Part shown: in pieces, positions 27,221 through 37,241 of the stretch
Layout: the number at the start of each line of letters is the position of its first letter
Position numbering within the stretch: position 1 is the first letter of the stretch
Assembly: GCF_904846345.1 (NCBI RefSeq)
Contig: NZ_CAJHAJ010000004.1
Span: forward strand, 124,001 to 188,000
DNA: 64,000 nt
From: Psychrobacter maritimus
Lineage (GTDB): Bacteria; Pseudomonadota; Gammaproteobacteria; Pseudomonadales; Moraxellaceae
Reading direction: 5' to 3'
Program-made: the position numbers and the translations under genes
Notes under the pieces: model-generated
What the model was told of the DNA's origin: nothing
Seen by the model: the letters and a program-made list of their open reading frames with translations, nothing else
Databases searched by the model: none

Positions 27221-28705
27221 TTAATTTACCAACCAAATAGTTTTAGTTTGAGTGTATTGAGATAGTGCCTCAAGGCCATTGTCACGCCCACCGAAGCCCG
27301 ACTGTTTATAACCACCAAAAGGCGTCGTAATATCCCCTTCAGAGAAGCCATTAATCGAGACGGTACCTGCTTTTATAGCGGCTGCAACACGGAAAGCACG
27401 GTGGATGTTTTGAGTATAAAAAGACGCAGCTAGGCCATAGCTACTTTGATTAGCAAGCGTGATGGCTTCTTCTTCAGTCTCAAAGCTGGTGATAGCGAGA
27501 ATTGGACCAAATACTTCTTCCTTGAACAAGGTCATATCTGCGCTGACATTATCAAAAATGGTCGGTTCGATATACCAACCACTGCCAACTTCCTCATGAA
27601 TACGCCCGCCTGCAATTAAATCAGCACCTTCGGTTTTAGCAGTATCAAGATAGGTAACTACCTTATCGAAATGTGCCTTTTCGATCATAGGACCAATAGC
27701 GACTTCGGGGTCATAGGGAAGGCCTACTTTCCATGATTTGAGCCCTTCTTGTAGCAGGCCCAGCAAAGCTTTCTTTTGGCTAGAGTGCACTATTAATCGT
27801 GAGCCACAGCTGCAGTTTTCGCTCATATTCCAAAAAGCCGCTGACAAAATATGCTCAACGGTTTGCTCATTGATGAGGGCATCGGCAAACACCACTTGTG
27901 GACTCTTACCACCACACTCTAAGACCACTTCTTTTAGGTTGCTTTGCGCAGAATATTGCAGAAATAATCGACCGACTTCGGTAGAGCCGGTGAAGGAAAT
28001 CATATCGACATCCATGTGCTGCCCGAGTGCCGCGCCGACTTCTTCACCAAGGCCGCAAATCAGCTGTAAGGCCGCTTTTGGTACACCGGCTTCATACGCT
28101 AATTGCGTCAAGCGATAAGCTGATAGTGACGTTAGTTCGGCAGGCTTAACAATCACTGAATTTCCGGTTATTAGCGCTGGCGCGACCTTCCAAGCGTACA
28201 TTTGTGCAGGGAAGTTCCAAGGTAATACTGCGCCAACCACTCCAATTGGTTCTTGTACGATAAGCCCTAGTGCATCAGATCCAGTAGGTGCGACCTTACC
28301 AAATACTTTATCAGCAGTTTCGGCGTACCATTCAAAGGTTTCGATCGTAGCGGGTAGATCGGTGTTGAGGCATTCTGTGATTGGCTTGCCTGCATCGACA
28401 CAATCTAAGGCTGCAAGCTCATCAATGTTTTCATGCATTAACTGGCACCAGCGCTGCATTACAACTTTGCGCTCTGCAGGCGACATCCGACGCCATTCTC
28501 CATTATCAAAAGCATTACGAGCTGCAATCACCGCAAGGTCAACATCCTGATGATTGCCTTTAGCAATACTACCGATACAGTTATTGTCGATAGGACTATG
28601 GTTAGGCAGTGTAGCGTCTGAGACCTGCTCAGCGGCTATAAGATGGCCTGCCCAAAGTTGTTGTTTTTTTGAGAGTTCGAATACTTGCGCTGTGGTCATA
28701 CTCAT
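27221..28705 (-). CDS. Aldehyde dehydrogenase, probable 2-oxoglutarate semialdehyde dehydrogenase
   Basis: ALDH-superfamily enzyme of 494 residues, of the PuuC/KauB-like branch. Catalytic E263 lies in LECGGK (Cys in place of the usual Leu) and catalytic C298 in the unusual SENCSCGSR, with a second Cys two residues on. The cofactor region has PWNFPAQ near 162-168. The last step of hydroxyproline breakdown oxidises 2-oxoglutarate semialdehyde to 2-oxoglutarate, and this gene is placed to do that, 53 bases after the deaminase. Sequence alone would also allow an aminobutyraldehyde substrate. The start has AAAGGA 10 bases upstream. Confidence 0.78.
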   Translation of the reverse strand: MSMTTAQVFELSKKQQLWAGHLIAAEQVSDATLPNHSPIDNNCIGSIAKGNHQDVDLAVIAARNAFDNGEWRRMSPAERKVVMQRWCQLMHENIDELAALDCVDAGKPITECLNTDLPATIETFEWYAETADKVFGKVAPTGSDALGLIVQEPIGVVGAVLPWNFPAQMYAWKVAPALITGNSVIVKPAELTSLSAYRLTQLAYEAGVPKAALQLICGLGEEVGAALGQHMDVDMISFTGSTEVGRLFLQYSAQSNLKEVVLECGGKSPQVVFADALINEQTVEHILSAAFWNMSENCSCGSRLIVHSSQKKALLGLLQEGLKSWKVGLPYDPEVAIGPMIEKAHFDKVVTYLDTAKTEGADLIAGGRIHEEVGSGWYIEPTIFDNVSADMTLFKEEVFGPILAITSFETEEEAITLANQSSYGLAASFYTQNIHRAFRVAAAIKAGTVSINGFSEGDITTPFGGYKQSGFGGRDNGLEALSQYTQTKTIWLVN

Positions 28706-28758
28706 TAGACTGTCCTTTTATATAAAGTGGTATTGTCGATACGAAGATAGCTTAACGA

Positions 28759-29622
28759 CTATGACAATAGCGTTAAGAACGTTTGGGTATCTTCATCTGA
28801 CATGGGAATCAATGGTATACGTACAGATCCGACATCGATGGTACCGTTGATGCATCCGGCTTTAGCTTTTTGATTATAGTTGCCAGACTCCATAGAATGG
28901 ATCGCAGGGTACATGTGAGTCATCAGCTCTTTAGCACGATTCCAATCGTTTTGTTGTGTCGCTTTAAATAGAGCAACCTGTTCACCAGGGAAAACGTTAG
29001 CCGCACCTGCGATCCAACTTTTTGCACCCCAAAAGAAGAAGTCAACCGGTTGATCATCACAACCACAAACTACTTCGAAATTGTCAAATTTTGCTTGTAG
29101 CATGCGCAGCGCATGGCTGAAATCGCCACTACTTTCTTTAATGCCTGCGATATTTGGGTGTTTGGCTAGATGAGCGACCGTTTCAAATTCAATGCTCACA
29201 CCTACGCGCGCGGGAAAGTTGTACATAATGATAGGCAGGTCTGTCGCATTAGCGACTTTTTCGAAATGAGCGATAATACCTTCTTGATCTGGAAGGCTAT
29301 AAGGATTGGCTGATAGCATTAAACCATCGTAGCCCAGCGCTTTTGCTTGATGTGCCAGCTCAATGGAATGATTAGTCGAAAGGCTGTTAATACCAGCGAT
29401 TAAAGTGACTTTCCCCTTGGCAGTATCAGCAATAGTACTCAGGACGAGCTCGCGCTCTTCAGGTGAAAAAGTATAGTATTCGCCAGTGGTACCACAGGCT
29501 ACGATACCGGTGACGCCTTTTTCTATAAAGACATTGACTAGTTTGATTAGAGTTTGCGTGTCAATATCACCATTGGCATCAAAAGGAGTAACGATAGGGA
29601 CTAAAACACCATGAATGTTCAT
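28759..29622 (-). CDS. DapA-superfamily aldolase, probable 1-pyrroline-4-hydroxy-2-carboxylate deaminase
   Basis: Class I lyase of 287 residues with the DHDPS/NAL fold. It has GTTGE at 44-48, Y134 in YNFPARVG and the Schiff-base Lys K162 in GIKESSGD. It is unlikely to be the biosynthetic DapA, because it lies between a D-amino acid dehydrogenase and an aldehyde dehydrogenase beside a hydroxyproline epimerase. In that setting the family member deaminates and dehydrates pyrroline-4-hydroxy-2-carboxylate to 2-oxoglutarate semialdehyde. Confidence 0.82.
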   Translation of the reverse strand: MNIHGVLVPIVTPFDANGDIDTQTLIKLVNVFIEKGVTGIVACGTTGEYYTFSPEERELVLSTIADTAKGKVTLIAGINSLSTNHSIELAHQAKALGYDGLMLSANPYSLPDQEGIIAHFEKVANATDLPIIMYNFPARVGVSIEFETVAHLAKHPNIAGIKESSGDFSHALRMLQAKFDNFEVVCGCDDQPVDFFFWGAKSWIAGAANVFPGEQVALFKATQQNDWNRAKELMTHMYPAIHSMESGNYNQKAKAGCINGTIDVGSVRIPLIPMSDEDTQTFLTLLS

Positions 29623-29718
29623 ATAAATATCCTTATTTAATGATAAAAGTCGTTAGTAGGCAGCATGCCAATAGCGACAGTGAAGATTCTATGAATGATC
29701 ATAGAAGTAAGGTCTTAA

Positions 29719-30966
29719 TTATTTAAAACGATTTAAACGATAAGAAGCGGGGTCTATAATAGGAGTTTCATCGAAATATAAAGCTGTGATCATCTCGGCA
29801 CTGACGACGGCTTGGGTTAATCCTAAGTGTTGGTGGCCAAAATTTAAAAGGACGGAACCGCACTTGTCGATAATGGGCAGCGAGTCGGCGGTCGAGGGTC
29901 TAAAACCCATCCACTGCGTGCCATTTTCACTATCGAGTGGGGTTTTTAGCATTGATTGTGCTTGTTTGAGCAACATTTGCGCTCGGATCATATTTGCCGG
30001 AGCCTCGAGCCCTGCATATTCTACTGTGCCTGCTAAGCGTAATCCTGTGTCCATGGGTGTCATTATAAATCGACGATCCATACTCGAAACGGGTAGGTTT
30101 AAGCGTGTGGTCTCGTTAGGGAGCATGAAGTGATAACCACGTTCCGTATCGAGAGGGACTGAGACGCCCGTTAACTGTTTGGCTAAAGCTTTAGAATGCG
30201 CGCCTGCCGCTAGCATGACTTTTTTGGCATTAATTTGTTGGTTGGCCGTCGTTAAAGTGAAGCCATCGGCTGTCACTTTCGCACCCAAAACACGGCAGTT
30301 TTCAAAGACTTGACCACCAAGCTGTCTGAATGTATCACTTAGTTTTTGAGTAATGGCTTCTAGATTAGTGATATGCCCGGTCTCTGGGAAAAACAAAGCA
30401 CCCAGCTGGTTATCCTTTAACTCAGGCTCAAGGTTTAAGAGCGCTGTTTGAGAGAGCAGTTCGTTAGGCACGCCAATATCGTTAAGGCGCTTACCATGCG
30501 CTTTTAATTCGTACAGGCTAGTGTTCTTTTCGACCGTCAACAAAGATCCTTTTACCTTAATCCACGATGTTAGTTGCCATTTGTCGGCGAAATTCTGCCA
30601 AGCTTGTAGGCTTTGAGTATTGAGAGCTAATAGGGCTTGATGGCTATGAGCAAAAGGTTCTGGGCGCATATTTAGTAGCAGCTTAAAAGCCCATGGCATT
30701 AAGCGTGGTAGGTAGCGCCAGTCTATGCGTAGCGGTCCTTCAGGGTTTAATAACATGGCTGGTACATGCTGCAATATATTGGCATCAGCAATAGGAAAGA
30801 CCTGCTCGGTGGCAATATGACCGGCATTACCATAAGAGGCCCCGCAAGCGACTTTGTCAGCTTCTAGGATAGCAACTTGTACTCCACGATCTTGCAGAGT
30901 CACGGCAGCGCATAAGCCAATGATACCGCCACCGATAATATGTAAATCAAACTCTTGATTGCCCAT
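29719..30966 (-). CDS. FAD-dependent D-amino acid dehydrogenase, probable D-hydroxyproline dehydrogenase
   Basis: DadA-like flavoprotein of 415 residues with the FAD-binding motif GGGIIG at 12-17, then LEADKVACGASYGNAG. A second conserved stretch near the C-terminus reads GFRPSTADSLPIID, followed by NFGHQHLGLTQ. It would oxidise cis-4-hydroxy-D-proline to the pyrroline and feed electrons to the respiratory chain. This is the single-subunit form, not the multi-subunit LhpBEF type. General D-amino acid dehydrogenase activity (DadA) is the alternative. Confidence 0.82.
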   Translation of the reverse strand: MGNQEFDLHIIGGGIIGLCAAVTLQDRGVQVAILEADKVACGASYGNAGHIATEQVFPIADANILQHVPAMLLNPEGPLRIDWRYLPRLMPWAFKLLLNMRPEPFAHSHQALLALNTQSLQAWQNFADKWQLTSWIKVKGSLLTVEKNTSLYELKAHGKRLNDIGVPNELLSQTALLNLEPELKDNQLGALFFPETGHITNLEAITQKLSDTFRQLGGQVFENCRVLGAKVTADGFTLTTANQQINAKKVMLAAGAHSKALAKQLTGVSVPLDTERGYHFMLPNETTRLNLPVSSMDRRFIMTPMDTGLRLAGTVEYAGLEAPANMIRAQMLLKQAQSMLKTPLDSENGTQWMGFRPSTADSLPIIDKCGSVLLNFGHQHLGLTQAVVSAEMITALYFDETPIIDPASYRLNRFK

Positions 30967-31090
30967 GCTGCTCTCACTTCCTTGTGATTATTAATATGCT
31001 GCGTCTTGATCGATCTAATACTGCTTTTAGTCCCTACTTAAAAATCTTATAAATGTCTCTTAGAAGAGGTTTGTAAAAGAACCAAAGCCG

Positions 31091-32083
31091 TTATAAAGAG
31101 ATACCCCATTTAAATGGGTCGCTATCTTGGACAATTAGAGAGGTCTCTGCGCAGACATGAGCATAACCACGAATTGTAGGGATGATAGTATTGTCAGGAT
31201 AAGGGTGAGAAACGGACTGATTTTCGCTAAACCTTTCAGCAGGTTGATAGCTGGCGCTAAATATACTACCGATAACGCTTTCTTGAACCCAAGTCTGCCC
31301 AGGAGCTAATAGGTTATCCGCTGCCAAACAAGCTAATTTGGCACTGGTACCGGTCCCACAAGGAGAACGGTCATAAGCGGCACCTGGGCATAAAACGAAG
31401 CTTTTGCTATTGGCGCTAGCGAGCTCACTCTGACCAAACAGCTCTATATGATCTATTTCGCCATTATTAGCGCCAGTAATGCCAGCTTCATGAAGTGCAG
31501 ATTTGATTTGTAAGCTAAACTGGGTAAGCGATTGGACATTACTCGCTTTGATGGCTTGAGGATGCTCACTCACTAAAAAGAACCAATTGCCACCCCAAGC
31601 GATATCTCCATACACAGGGCCAATATTCGGGACTTGAACTGCGACTTGTTTTTGGTAGCGATAAGAAGGTACATTTTGTACACTACAACTGCCGTCTTCA
31701 TGCAGAGTAGCTTTTACCAAACCAACAGTTGTCTCAAGGTAATGCTCGCCTGGAGTAATCTTTTTCTGATAAGCAAGTGAGGCAATTACACCGATAGTGC
31801 CATGACCACACATACCTAAATAGCCACAATTATTGAAGAAAATAACGGCAGCCTTGGCGCGAGGGTCAGTGGGCTCACACAGTAAAGCGCCAACAAGTAC
31901 ATCGTTGCCACGTGGTTCTAGAATGATGCTTTGGCGTAAATGATCAAAGTTTTGTTTAAAGTCGTGGAGTTTTTCTTGAATGGTATACCCATTAAGGTTT
32001 GGGAAGCCTTCGTACACCATGCGAGTAGGCTCACCGCCAGTGTGCGAATCAATGATTTTAAAATTAAAAAGTATGGCAGACAT
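31091..32083 (-). CDS. lhpA: 4-hydroxyproline 2-epimerase (proline racemase family)
   Basis: Two-base epimerase of 330 residues with catalytic C92 in MCGHGTIG and C242 in [12 protein letters not shown]. Both cysteines present argues against the dehydratase branch, in which one is replaced by Thr. The N-terminus [14 protein letters not shown] is typical. It would convert trans-4-hydroxy-L-proline to cis-4-hydroxy-D-proline, the first step of the pathway. It is the first gene of the operon, 124 bases before the dehydrogenase, and is divergent from the PAS-AraC regulator. Confidence 0.88.
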   Translation of the reverse strand: MSAILFNFKIIDSHTGGEPTRMVYEGFPNLNGYTIQEKLHDFKQNFDHLRQSIILEPRGNDVLVGALLCEPTDPRAKAAVIFFNNCGYLGMCGHGTIGVIASLAYQKKITPGEHYLETTVGLVKATLHEDGSCSVQNVPSYRYQKQVAVQVPNIGPVYGDIAWGGNWFFLVSEHPQAIKASNVQSLTQFSLQIKSALHEAGITGANNGEIDHIELFGQSELASANSKSFVLCPGAAYDRSPCGTGTSAKLACLAADNLLAPGQTWVQESVIGSIFSASYQPAERFSENQSVSHPYPDNTIIPTIRGYAHVCAETSLIVQDSDPFKWGISL

Positions 32084-32425
32084 AATTAACTTCCCGATTC
32101 ATCCATGAATTAAGGTGTGTTCGTAGCACTTAATTATTAATAAATAGTGCATAGATATAGAATGCCCCGTTTCGTAAAAGGGGTCTTGTTGTTTTTCCAT
32201 GAATAAATGCGCATTTCTGCATAGGTTATAGAGCGATATAACGGTATAAAGGTCATATGTTATTAACCTAACGTGCTAAATAGTTATTAGGTTCTAGGGA
32301 AGCTCAGGGTAAAATGATTTTAAAGTTTATTTTTCTAATGAAGTATTTATGTACAGAGCCTAGATAGTAATAAGGTTTCTTTAAAATGTTTTTAGGGTTT
32401 AGCAGGAGAGCCCAAGAGAGGCTAT
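32084..32425. promoter_or_regulatory. Divergent regulatory region between lhpA and the AraC-type regulator
   Basis: These 342 bases hold the promoters of both divergent genes. Seen: a GGGG/CCCC dyad at about 32164-32186, and TAGGTTA (32222-32228) repeated in inverted form as TAACCTA (32264-32270), 42 bases apart centre to centre. No open frame or RNA gene is supported. Confidence 0.5.
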
Positions 32426-33229
32426 ATGGAAAATGTGCAAATGCTATCGTTAAGAGAGCCGACAAATGGATTGTCAAAACAGCTACAGGCTTATCGACCA
32501 AAAAACTTGCAGGAGTTTGTTGGTAACGTATCATTATTAATACCTTTGCTCGATACTATGGCGAACACGGTATTTTTTGTGAAAGACAGCCAAGCCTGTT
32601 ATCAATTAGTAAGTAGGACACTGATTAAACGTAGTGGGCTCAAAGATAAAAAAGAACTTGTAGGGCTAACTTCAGAGCAAGTGTTTTCAGAGCCTCAAGG
32701 CAAAGATTACCTTAATCAGGATATGAAAGTGCTGAAAGAGGGCAGGGAGATTACTGATAGACTGGAGTTACATAGCTATGCTTCTGGACAGCTAGGGTGG
32801 TGTATCACACAAAAGCTACCGGTATATAATACAGAACGGCGTATTGTAGCAATGGTGGGCATATCGGTCGATATCGATGAAGATAATGAGCGAATATTGC
32901 GTAAGCACGCTCGCTTGGCAAGTGTAGAGGAGTATGTACGAAACAACATTGATCAAAAGATTCATATTGTGCATTTAGCGACGCTGGCGAATCTTAGTCA
33001 ATCACAACTAGAGCGTACTTTTAAGGCAGTACTTAATATGTCGCCGATTCAGTTTGTACAAAAACTTCGTTTAGAGCATGCCATTCGTCTTTTGGCAGAC
33101 CATAAGCTCACAGTGACGCAAATATCTTTAAATTGTGGTTATGGTGATCATAGTGCTTTTAGTCGGCAGTTTAAGCAATTTACTGGAATGTCACCTATTA
33201 AGTTTCGTAAGATGCATTTTAAAATATAG
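32426..33229 (+). CDS. PAS-containing AraC family transcriptional regulator
   Basis: Protein of 267 residues. Residues about 35-155 form a PAS-like sensor (VFFVKDSQACYQLVSRTL, then GWCITQKLPVYNTERRIVAMVGISVDI). Residues about 165-262 form an AraC DNA-binding domain with two HTHs (LATLANLSQSQLERTFKAV and ISLNCGYGDHSAFSRQFKQF). GAGAGG precedes the ATG. Its divergent position makes it the likely local regulator of the hydroxyproline operon. The ligand is unknown. Confidence 0.82.
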   Translation: MENVQMLSLREPTNGLSKQLQAYRPKNLQEFVGNVSLLIPLLDTMANTVFFVKDSQACYQLVSRTLIKRSGLKDKKELVGLTSEQVFSEPQGKDYLNQDMKVLKEGREITDRLELHSYASGQLGWCITQKLPVYNTERRIVAMVGISVDIDEDNERILRKHARLASVEEYVRNNIDQKIHIVHLATLANLSQSQLERTFKAVLNMSPIQFVQKLRLEHAIRLLADHKLTVTQISLNCGYGDHSAFSRQFKQFTGMSPIKFRKMHFKI

Positions 33230-33482
33230 TGACCAAGGTTTTCCTTTCGTATCATATTACAGAATTTCATCTCAGTAATAGAAGGGTGAACAGGTATATC
33301 GAATTTTAACTCTTAGAAATCGTAAGTATGATGAAAATCTAAGTACGACTGGTTTTTTGTTTTATAAGACTGGCCACTATTTTATGTAGCGCAAGGTTTA
33401 GCTCTACTATAGGCTCACGTTTTACTATTAACCCAGAATATAATCATTGATGCCTCTGCTGAATTTAGAAATATCTTAGCAA

Positions 33483-33665
33483 TTATACTTTTGGCATCCA
33501 CTGCATTTTTAAGCCTCTGAAGAAACGTTCATTTCTTGGGTTAACATCTTTATCAATATTGACTTGATCATCGACTCCTTTCATCCACCTCTAGAGAAAA
33601 CAACATTATTCCTAGGCAAATGTATAAGTAATCAAGTTTAGAGCCATGCTCACCCAAAATGATTT
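33483..33665 (-). pseudogene. Possible remnant of a decayed membrane-protein gene
   Basis: Read on the minus strand in one frame, this stretch gives KSFWVSMALNLITYTFA, then three stops, then a hydrophilic tail containing VNPRNERFFRGLKMQW and ending in a stop (33483-33485). The first part resembles a final transmembrane helix and the second a cytosolic tail, in the style of sodium:solute symporters. The same frame is kept across all 61 codons. No family was assigned with certainty; chance cannot be excluded for so short a stretch. Confidence 0.25.
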
Positions 33666-33674
33666 GTTATCTAT

Positions 33675-33704
33675 TGTTAAGTATGGGCTGATGCTATGTA
33701 TAAT
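33675..33704 (+). promoter_or_regulatory. Predicted maeA promoter
   Basis: TTGTTA (33675-33680) and a consensus TATAAT (33699-33704) are separated by 18 bases, about 49 bases before the maeA ATG. Confidence 0.5.
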
Positions 33705-33752
33705 GCAGCACTAGCATCGTTTTCACTCATACGTCAATAAGAAGATTTTATT

Positions 33753-35435
33753 ATGTCAAACAAGCGTCCATTATATATTCCCATTGCCGGACCCGCTCTA
33801 TTAGAAACCGCCTTACTGAATAAAGGCAGTGCTTTTTCATCAGAAGAACGTGATAGCTTTAATTTAACAGGGCTATTACCTCACAACATTGAGACGATTG
33901 AGGAGCAGTCTCTGCGGGCTTATCATCAACTGCGCTCCTTTACTAGTGACATGGATAAGCACATTTACTTGCGTAATATACAAGATACCAATGAAACCCT
34001 ATTTCACCATTTGATTGAGCAGCATATAGAGGAAGTCATGCCGCTCATCTATACCCCAACGGTTGGTCAAGCGTGTGAAAAATTCTCGCAAATTTATCGC
34101 CGTAAACGGGGCTTATTTATCTCATATCCTGAGCGCCATAAAATTGATGATATGCTGCAAAATGCCACCAAACAAAATGTCAAAGTGATCGTTGTCACTG
34201 ACGGCGAACGTATATTGGGTCTAGGAGACCAAGGTATTGGCGGTATGGGCATTCCCATTGGTAAATTGGCTTTGTACACGGCTTGTGGTGGCATCAGCCC
34301 GGCTTATTGTTTGCCTATTTTGCTAGATGTTGGTACCAATAACCAACAGCTACTTGACGATCCTATGTACATGGGTTGGAGGAATCCACGCATCTCTGGC
34401 GATGAATATAATGAATTTGTCGATCTATTTATTCAAGCCGTTAAGCGTCGTTGGCCAGAGGTGTTATTACAATTTGAAGATTTTGCACAGGGAAACGCCA
34501 CCCCGTTATTAAACAGATATCGCGACCAATTATGCTGCTTCAATGATGATATTCAAGGGACTGCTGCGGTGTCGGTCGGTGCTTTGATTGCAGCATGCCT
34601 AAATAAGGGTCAGAAACTAAGTCAGCAAAAAATAGCATTCTTGGGTGCAGGATCGGCGGGTTGCGGTATTGCTGAGCATATCATTCGCCAAATGCAGCGC
34701 GAAGGCTTAACGGAAGAGCAGGCTCGTAGCCAAGTATTTATGGTTGACCGTTATGGCTTGCTCACTGATAACATGACAGAACTACAAAAATTCCAAGAGC
34801 CACTCGTGCAAAAACAATCGGCTATTGAACATTGGGATAAAAGTCAGAAGCTCGGTTTAGCGCAAGTGGTTAAACAAGCAAAAATAACGGTATTATTTGG
34901 TGTTAGCGGACAAAAAGGTCTGTTTACTCAAGAGGTAATCGAATCTTTATGTGCTAATACTGAAAACCCAATTGTACTACCGCTTTCAAACCCGACGTCT
35001 CGTGTGGAAGCCACACCGCAAGAAGTGACGAATTGGAGCCGTGGTCGCGCCATTATCGCAACGGGTAGCCCTTTTGCTAATACCACTTTTAACGGTCAGT
35101 CTTTTGAAGTCTCTCAATGTAATAACAGCTATATATTTCCTGGTATCGGTCTCGGTGTTCTAGCAGCGCGAGCGACAGGTATCAGCGATAATATGTTGAT
35201 GGCAGCAAGCCAAGCGCTTGCAGATATATCAATGGAGTACGAAAAAGCACCCGGTGCCATATTACCGCCTATTAAAGTTATTAAAGAGATCAGTGAAAAA
35301 ATAGCTTATGAAGTGGCACTGCAGGCGGTTCAAGATAAGCTGGCACTACCTATCACGGCGGAGAACCTACAGCGCCGCTTAAAAGCGAATTTCTGGTTAC
35401 CTGAATATCGCAACTATCGCCGTACTTCTTTCTAG
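33753..35435 (+). CDS. maeA: NAD-dependent malic enzyme (malate dehydrogenase, oxaloacetate-decarboxylating)
   Basis: Enzyme of 560 residues, close to E. coli SfcA/MaeA in length and layout. It has the malic signature [21 protein letters not shown] near 96-116, the metal-site motif [11 protein letters not shown] and the NAD-binding [12 protein letters not shown]. It decarboxylates malate to pyruvate. It is monocistronic, with its own promoter and a shared terminator downstream. It differs from the second malic enzyme in the window, which carries a phosphotransacetylase-like domain. Confidence 0.93.
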   Translation: MSNKRPLYIPIAGPALLETALLNKGSAFSSEERDSFNLTGLLPHNIETIEEQSLRAYHQLRSFTSDMDKHIYLRNIQDTNETLFHHLIEQHIEEVMPLIYTPTVGQACEKFSQIYRRKRGLFISYPERHKIDDMLQNATKQNVKVIVVTDGERILGLGDQGIGGMGIPIGKLALYTACGGISPAYCLPILLDVGTNNQQLLDDPMYMGWRNPRISGDEYNEFVDLFIQAVKRRWPEVLLQFEDFAQGNATPLLNRYRDQLCCFNDDIQGTAAVSVGALIAACLNKGQKLSQQKIAFLGAGSAGCGIAEHIIRQMQREGLTEEQARSQVFMVDRYGLLTDNMTELQKFQEPLVQKQSAIEHWDKSQKLGLAQVVKQAKITVLFGVSGQKGLFTQEVIESLCANTENPIVLPLSNPTSRVEATPQEVTNWSRGRAIIATGSPFANTTFNGQSFEVSQCNNSYIFPGIGLGVLAARATGISDNMLMAASQALADISMEYEKAPGAILPPIKVIKEISEKIAYEVALQAVQDKLALPITAENLQRRLKANFWLPEYRNYRRTSF

Positions 35436-35639
35436 TCTTTAGAAAGTATGTATAGATAAATGATGGATAGCTGGCTGGCTTTAGACTAACCAACGTAACC
35501 TTGGTTGGGCGTTAGCCAGAATTTGATAAATACGGTTGACCAGTTGTCGCTGAATTAATTTAACATAAAAAAAGCTGTTAGATCAGCAAGCATAATTGCA
35601 TTTCTTTATAGTTATTAATTATTCATTCATTAAAATCGT

Positions 35640-35680
35640 AAAAGCCCTCTTCGCTATTTTATATAACGTAGAGGGCTTTT
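35640..35680. terminator. Bidirectional terminator between maeA and the esterase gene
   Basis: AAAAGCCCTCT (35640-35650) pairs with AGAGGGCTTTT (35670-35680) across a 19-base loop, with T-rich flanks on both strands. Confidence 0.85.
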
Positions 35681-35719
35681 TAGTTTCTTAGGCAACTTTT
35701 TCATTATTCCGTATTATTT

Positions 35720-37072
35720 TTATGCCAACGTCATGGTATTGGTTTCTGTGCCAATTATCTGCTCTACAAAAATGGCAAACTCACTGATAACATGATTCGT
35801 TTCGTGTCCAAGACCTTGATGCACACTCATTAAATGCGTAAAACCATGGGGTGCGCCAAGGACGGTGTGAGTCCGCACGTTGATACCATAATCCTGTAGC
35901 TGCGCGGCATAAACCAGTGCTTCGTCATGTAAAATATCCAATTCAGCAGCCACGATATAGCTTGGACACATTTTTGTGTTATCACCATCCATGGGCGAGA
36001 GAAGTGCGTGCGGTTGTGTTAAGGCGCAATTTTGTAAATAAGCCGCATGAAACACTTCAACATCATTATAAGTTAGCATTAAGCCTTGTCCATACAACTT
36101 CCAGCTTGGATAGTCGGTTCCGATATCTGTGATCGGATATAACAATAGTTGTGCGAGTGGACGCGGTAAATGTTGCAATTGCTGAAAAATATCAATTGTG
36201 AAGTGATCAAGCGTATTCATATATTGCTGTTTATCAAAGGATGGTGCAACAGTGGCGTTGCTCACCTGTTGCGCGACCACTGCCGCAAGGCCACCGCCTG
36301 AGCTGTCACCCGTTAAGACGATACGGGATGACGACGCGCCAAGGGTATGAGCATGCTTAGTTAACCAAGTATAAGCCTCAAGACAGTCTCTAATAGCGGT
36401 GGGAGCAGGGTATTCCGGTGCTAGACGGTAGTCAACGCTGACAACTGCCCAGCTGGTTTGTGCACAAACGACATGACAAAATTCATGATCTGTATTGACA
36501 TCACCGACACAGAATCCGCCCCCATGAAAAAACAGCATCACCACATTATCACAGTTTTTTTCAGGGTTATCGCCATTTCGTTCAGGGTTTTGAATGGTGC
36601 TAAACTCTGCTTGATAACAGCGAATAACCATATCAGCACCATCAGCGTTGGCAATAACCTTATCTTGCCAGCTCACCGCATTGCCGTTTTCTTTATGGTC
36701 ATTGTTTTTGTTTTTAGCGTTGCTATCAGCATTTATTTGCTGCCATACGCTTGGAGATTGAATTGCGACCATCTCGGTTGCAAATTTTTTCCGTAACTGT
36801 ATTAATTGCGTGGTTTGTATAGGCGGCTTGAGCTTGTGGTTCAAACCGATAATAAGTCTCATATGTGCATCAGCATGAGGGTACTGCTCAGCGGTAGGAG
36901 CCTTTAAGTAATGATTGATTCGCTCAATTAATGGCGTTGGTAGGTCACCTAATCCCTTTAATAAATAATGCAGCACATGGCGCTGATTGGTACGTTTAAG
37001 CGCAGTGGTTTCTACTATCTTTACTGCCTTTGTCAGCAATGCAATTAGGGATGATGTCGGCAATATTGTCAT
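35720..37072 (-). CDS. Alpha/beta-hydrolase, HSL-type esterase/lipase
   Basis: Hydrolase of 450 residues (fold-3 family). The oxyanion motif HGGGF is in LFFHGGGFCVGD, the nucleophile Ser in TGDSSGGG, the acid in AAELDILHDE and the His in GAPHGFTHL. It is longer than usual: about 130 residues precede the core domain, including a Lys/Asn-rich loop, and an Asn/Glu/Asp-rich insert lies just before the HGGG motif. No signal peptide is seen, so it is probably cytosolic and acts on short-chain esters. The physiological substrate is unknown. Confidence 0.85.
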   Translation of the reverse strand: MTILPTSSLIALLTKAVKIVETTALKRTNQRHVLHYLLKGLGDLPTPLIERINHYLKAPTAEQYPHADAHMRLIIGLNHKLKPPIQTTQLIQLRKKFATEMVAIQSPSVWQQINADSNAKNKNNDHKENGNAVSWQDKVIANADGADMVIRCYQAEFSTIQNPERNGDNPEKNCDNVVMLFFHGGGFCVGDVNTDHEFCHVVCAQTSWAVVSVDYRLAPEYPAPTAIRDCLEAYTWLTKHAHTLGASSSRIVLTGDSSGGGLAAVVAQQVSNATVAPSFDKQQYMNTLDHFTIDIFQQLQHLPRPLAQLLLYPITDIGTDYPSWKLYGQGLMLTYNDVEVFHAAYLQNCALTQPHALLSPMDGDNTKMCPSYIVAAELDILHDEALVYAAQLQDYGINVRTHTVLGAPHGFTHLMSVHQGLGHETNHVISEFAIFVEQIIGTETNTMTLA

Positions 37073-37241
37073 AAACCCCCTTATTCAATCAGAATTAACA
37101 TTGGCTTTCATTTTATTATAAGGTAAGGATACCTACTGTCTATAAATAAAAATACCATTAAAGCAGCAGTATTGACAACGTCTCCTATTTCTATATGGTC
37201 CGCCATCTACCTATATGTTCTAAAAGCTCTAAAAACCCCAT

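Larger units (their letters stand above)
33230..33752. other. 523-base intergenic region with a probable gene remnant and the maeA promoter
   Basis: No intact open frame. The minus strand carries a stop-interrupted stretch (33483-33665) listed separately, and the plus strand carries a promoter just before maeA. Confidence 0.5.

Noticed and set aside
28759-29622. Annotation as biosynthetic DapA
   Set aside because: Its place between hydroxyproline genes points to the catabolic deaminase branch of the same fold.
36458-36796. Long plus-strand open frame opposite the esterase gene
   Set aside because: It is a shadow of the Asn/Lys/Asp-rich insert in the minus-strand gene.
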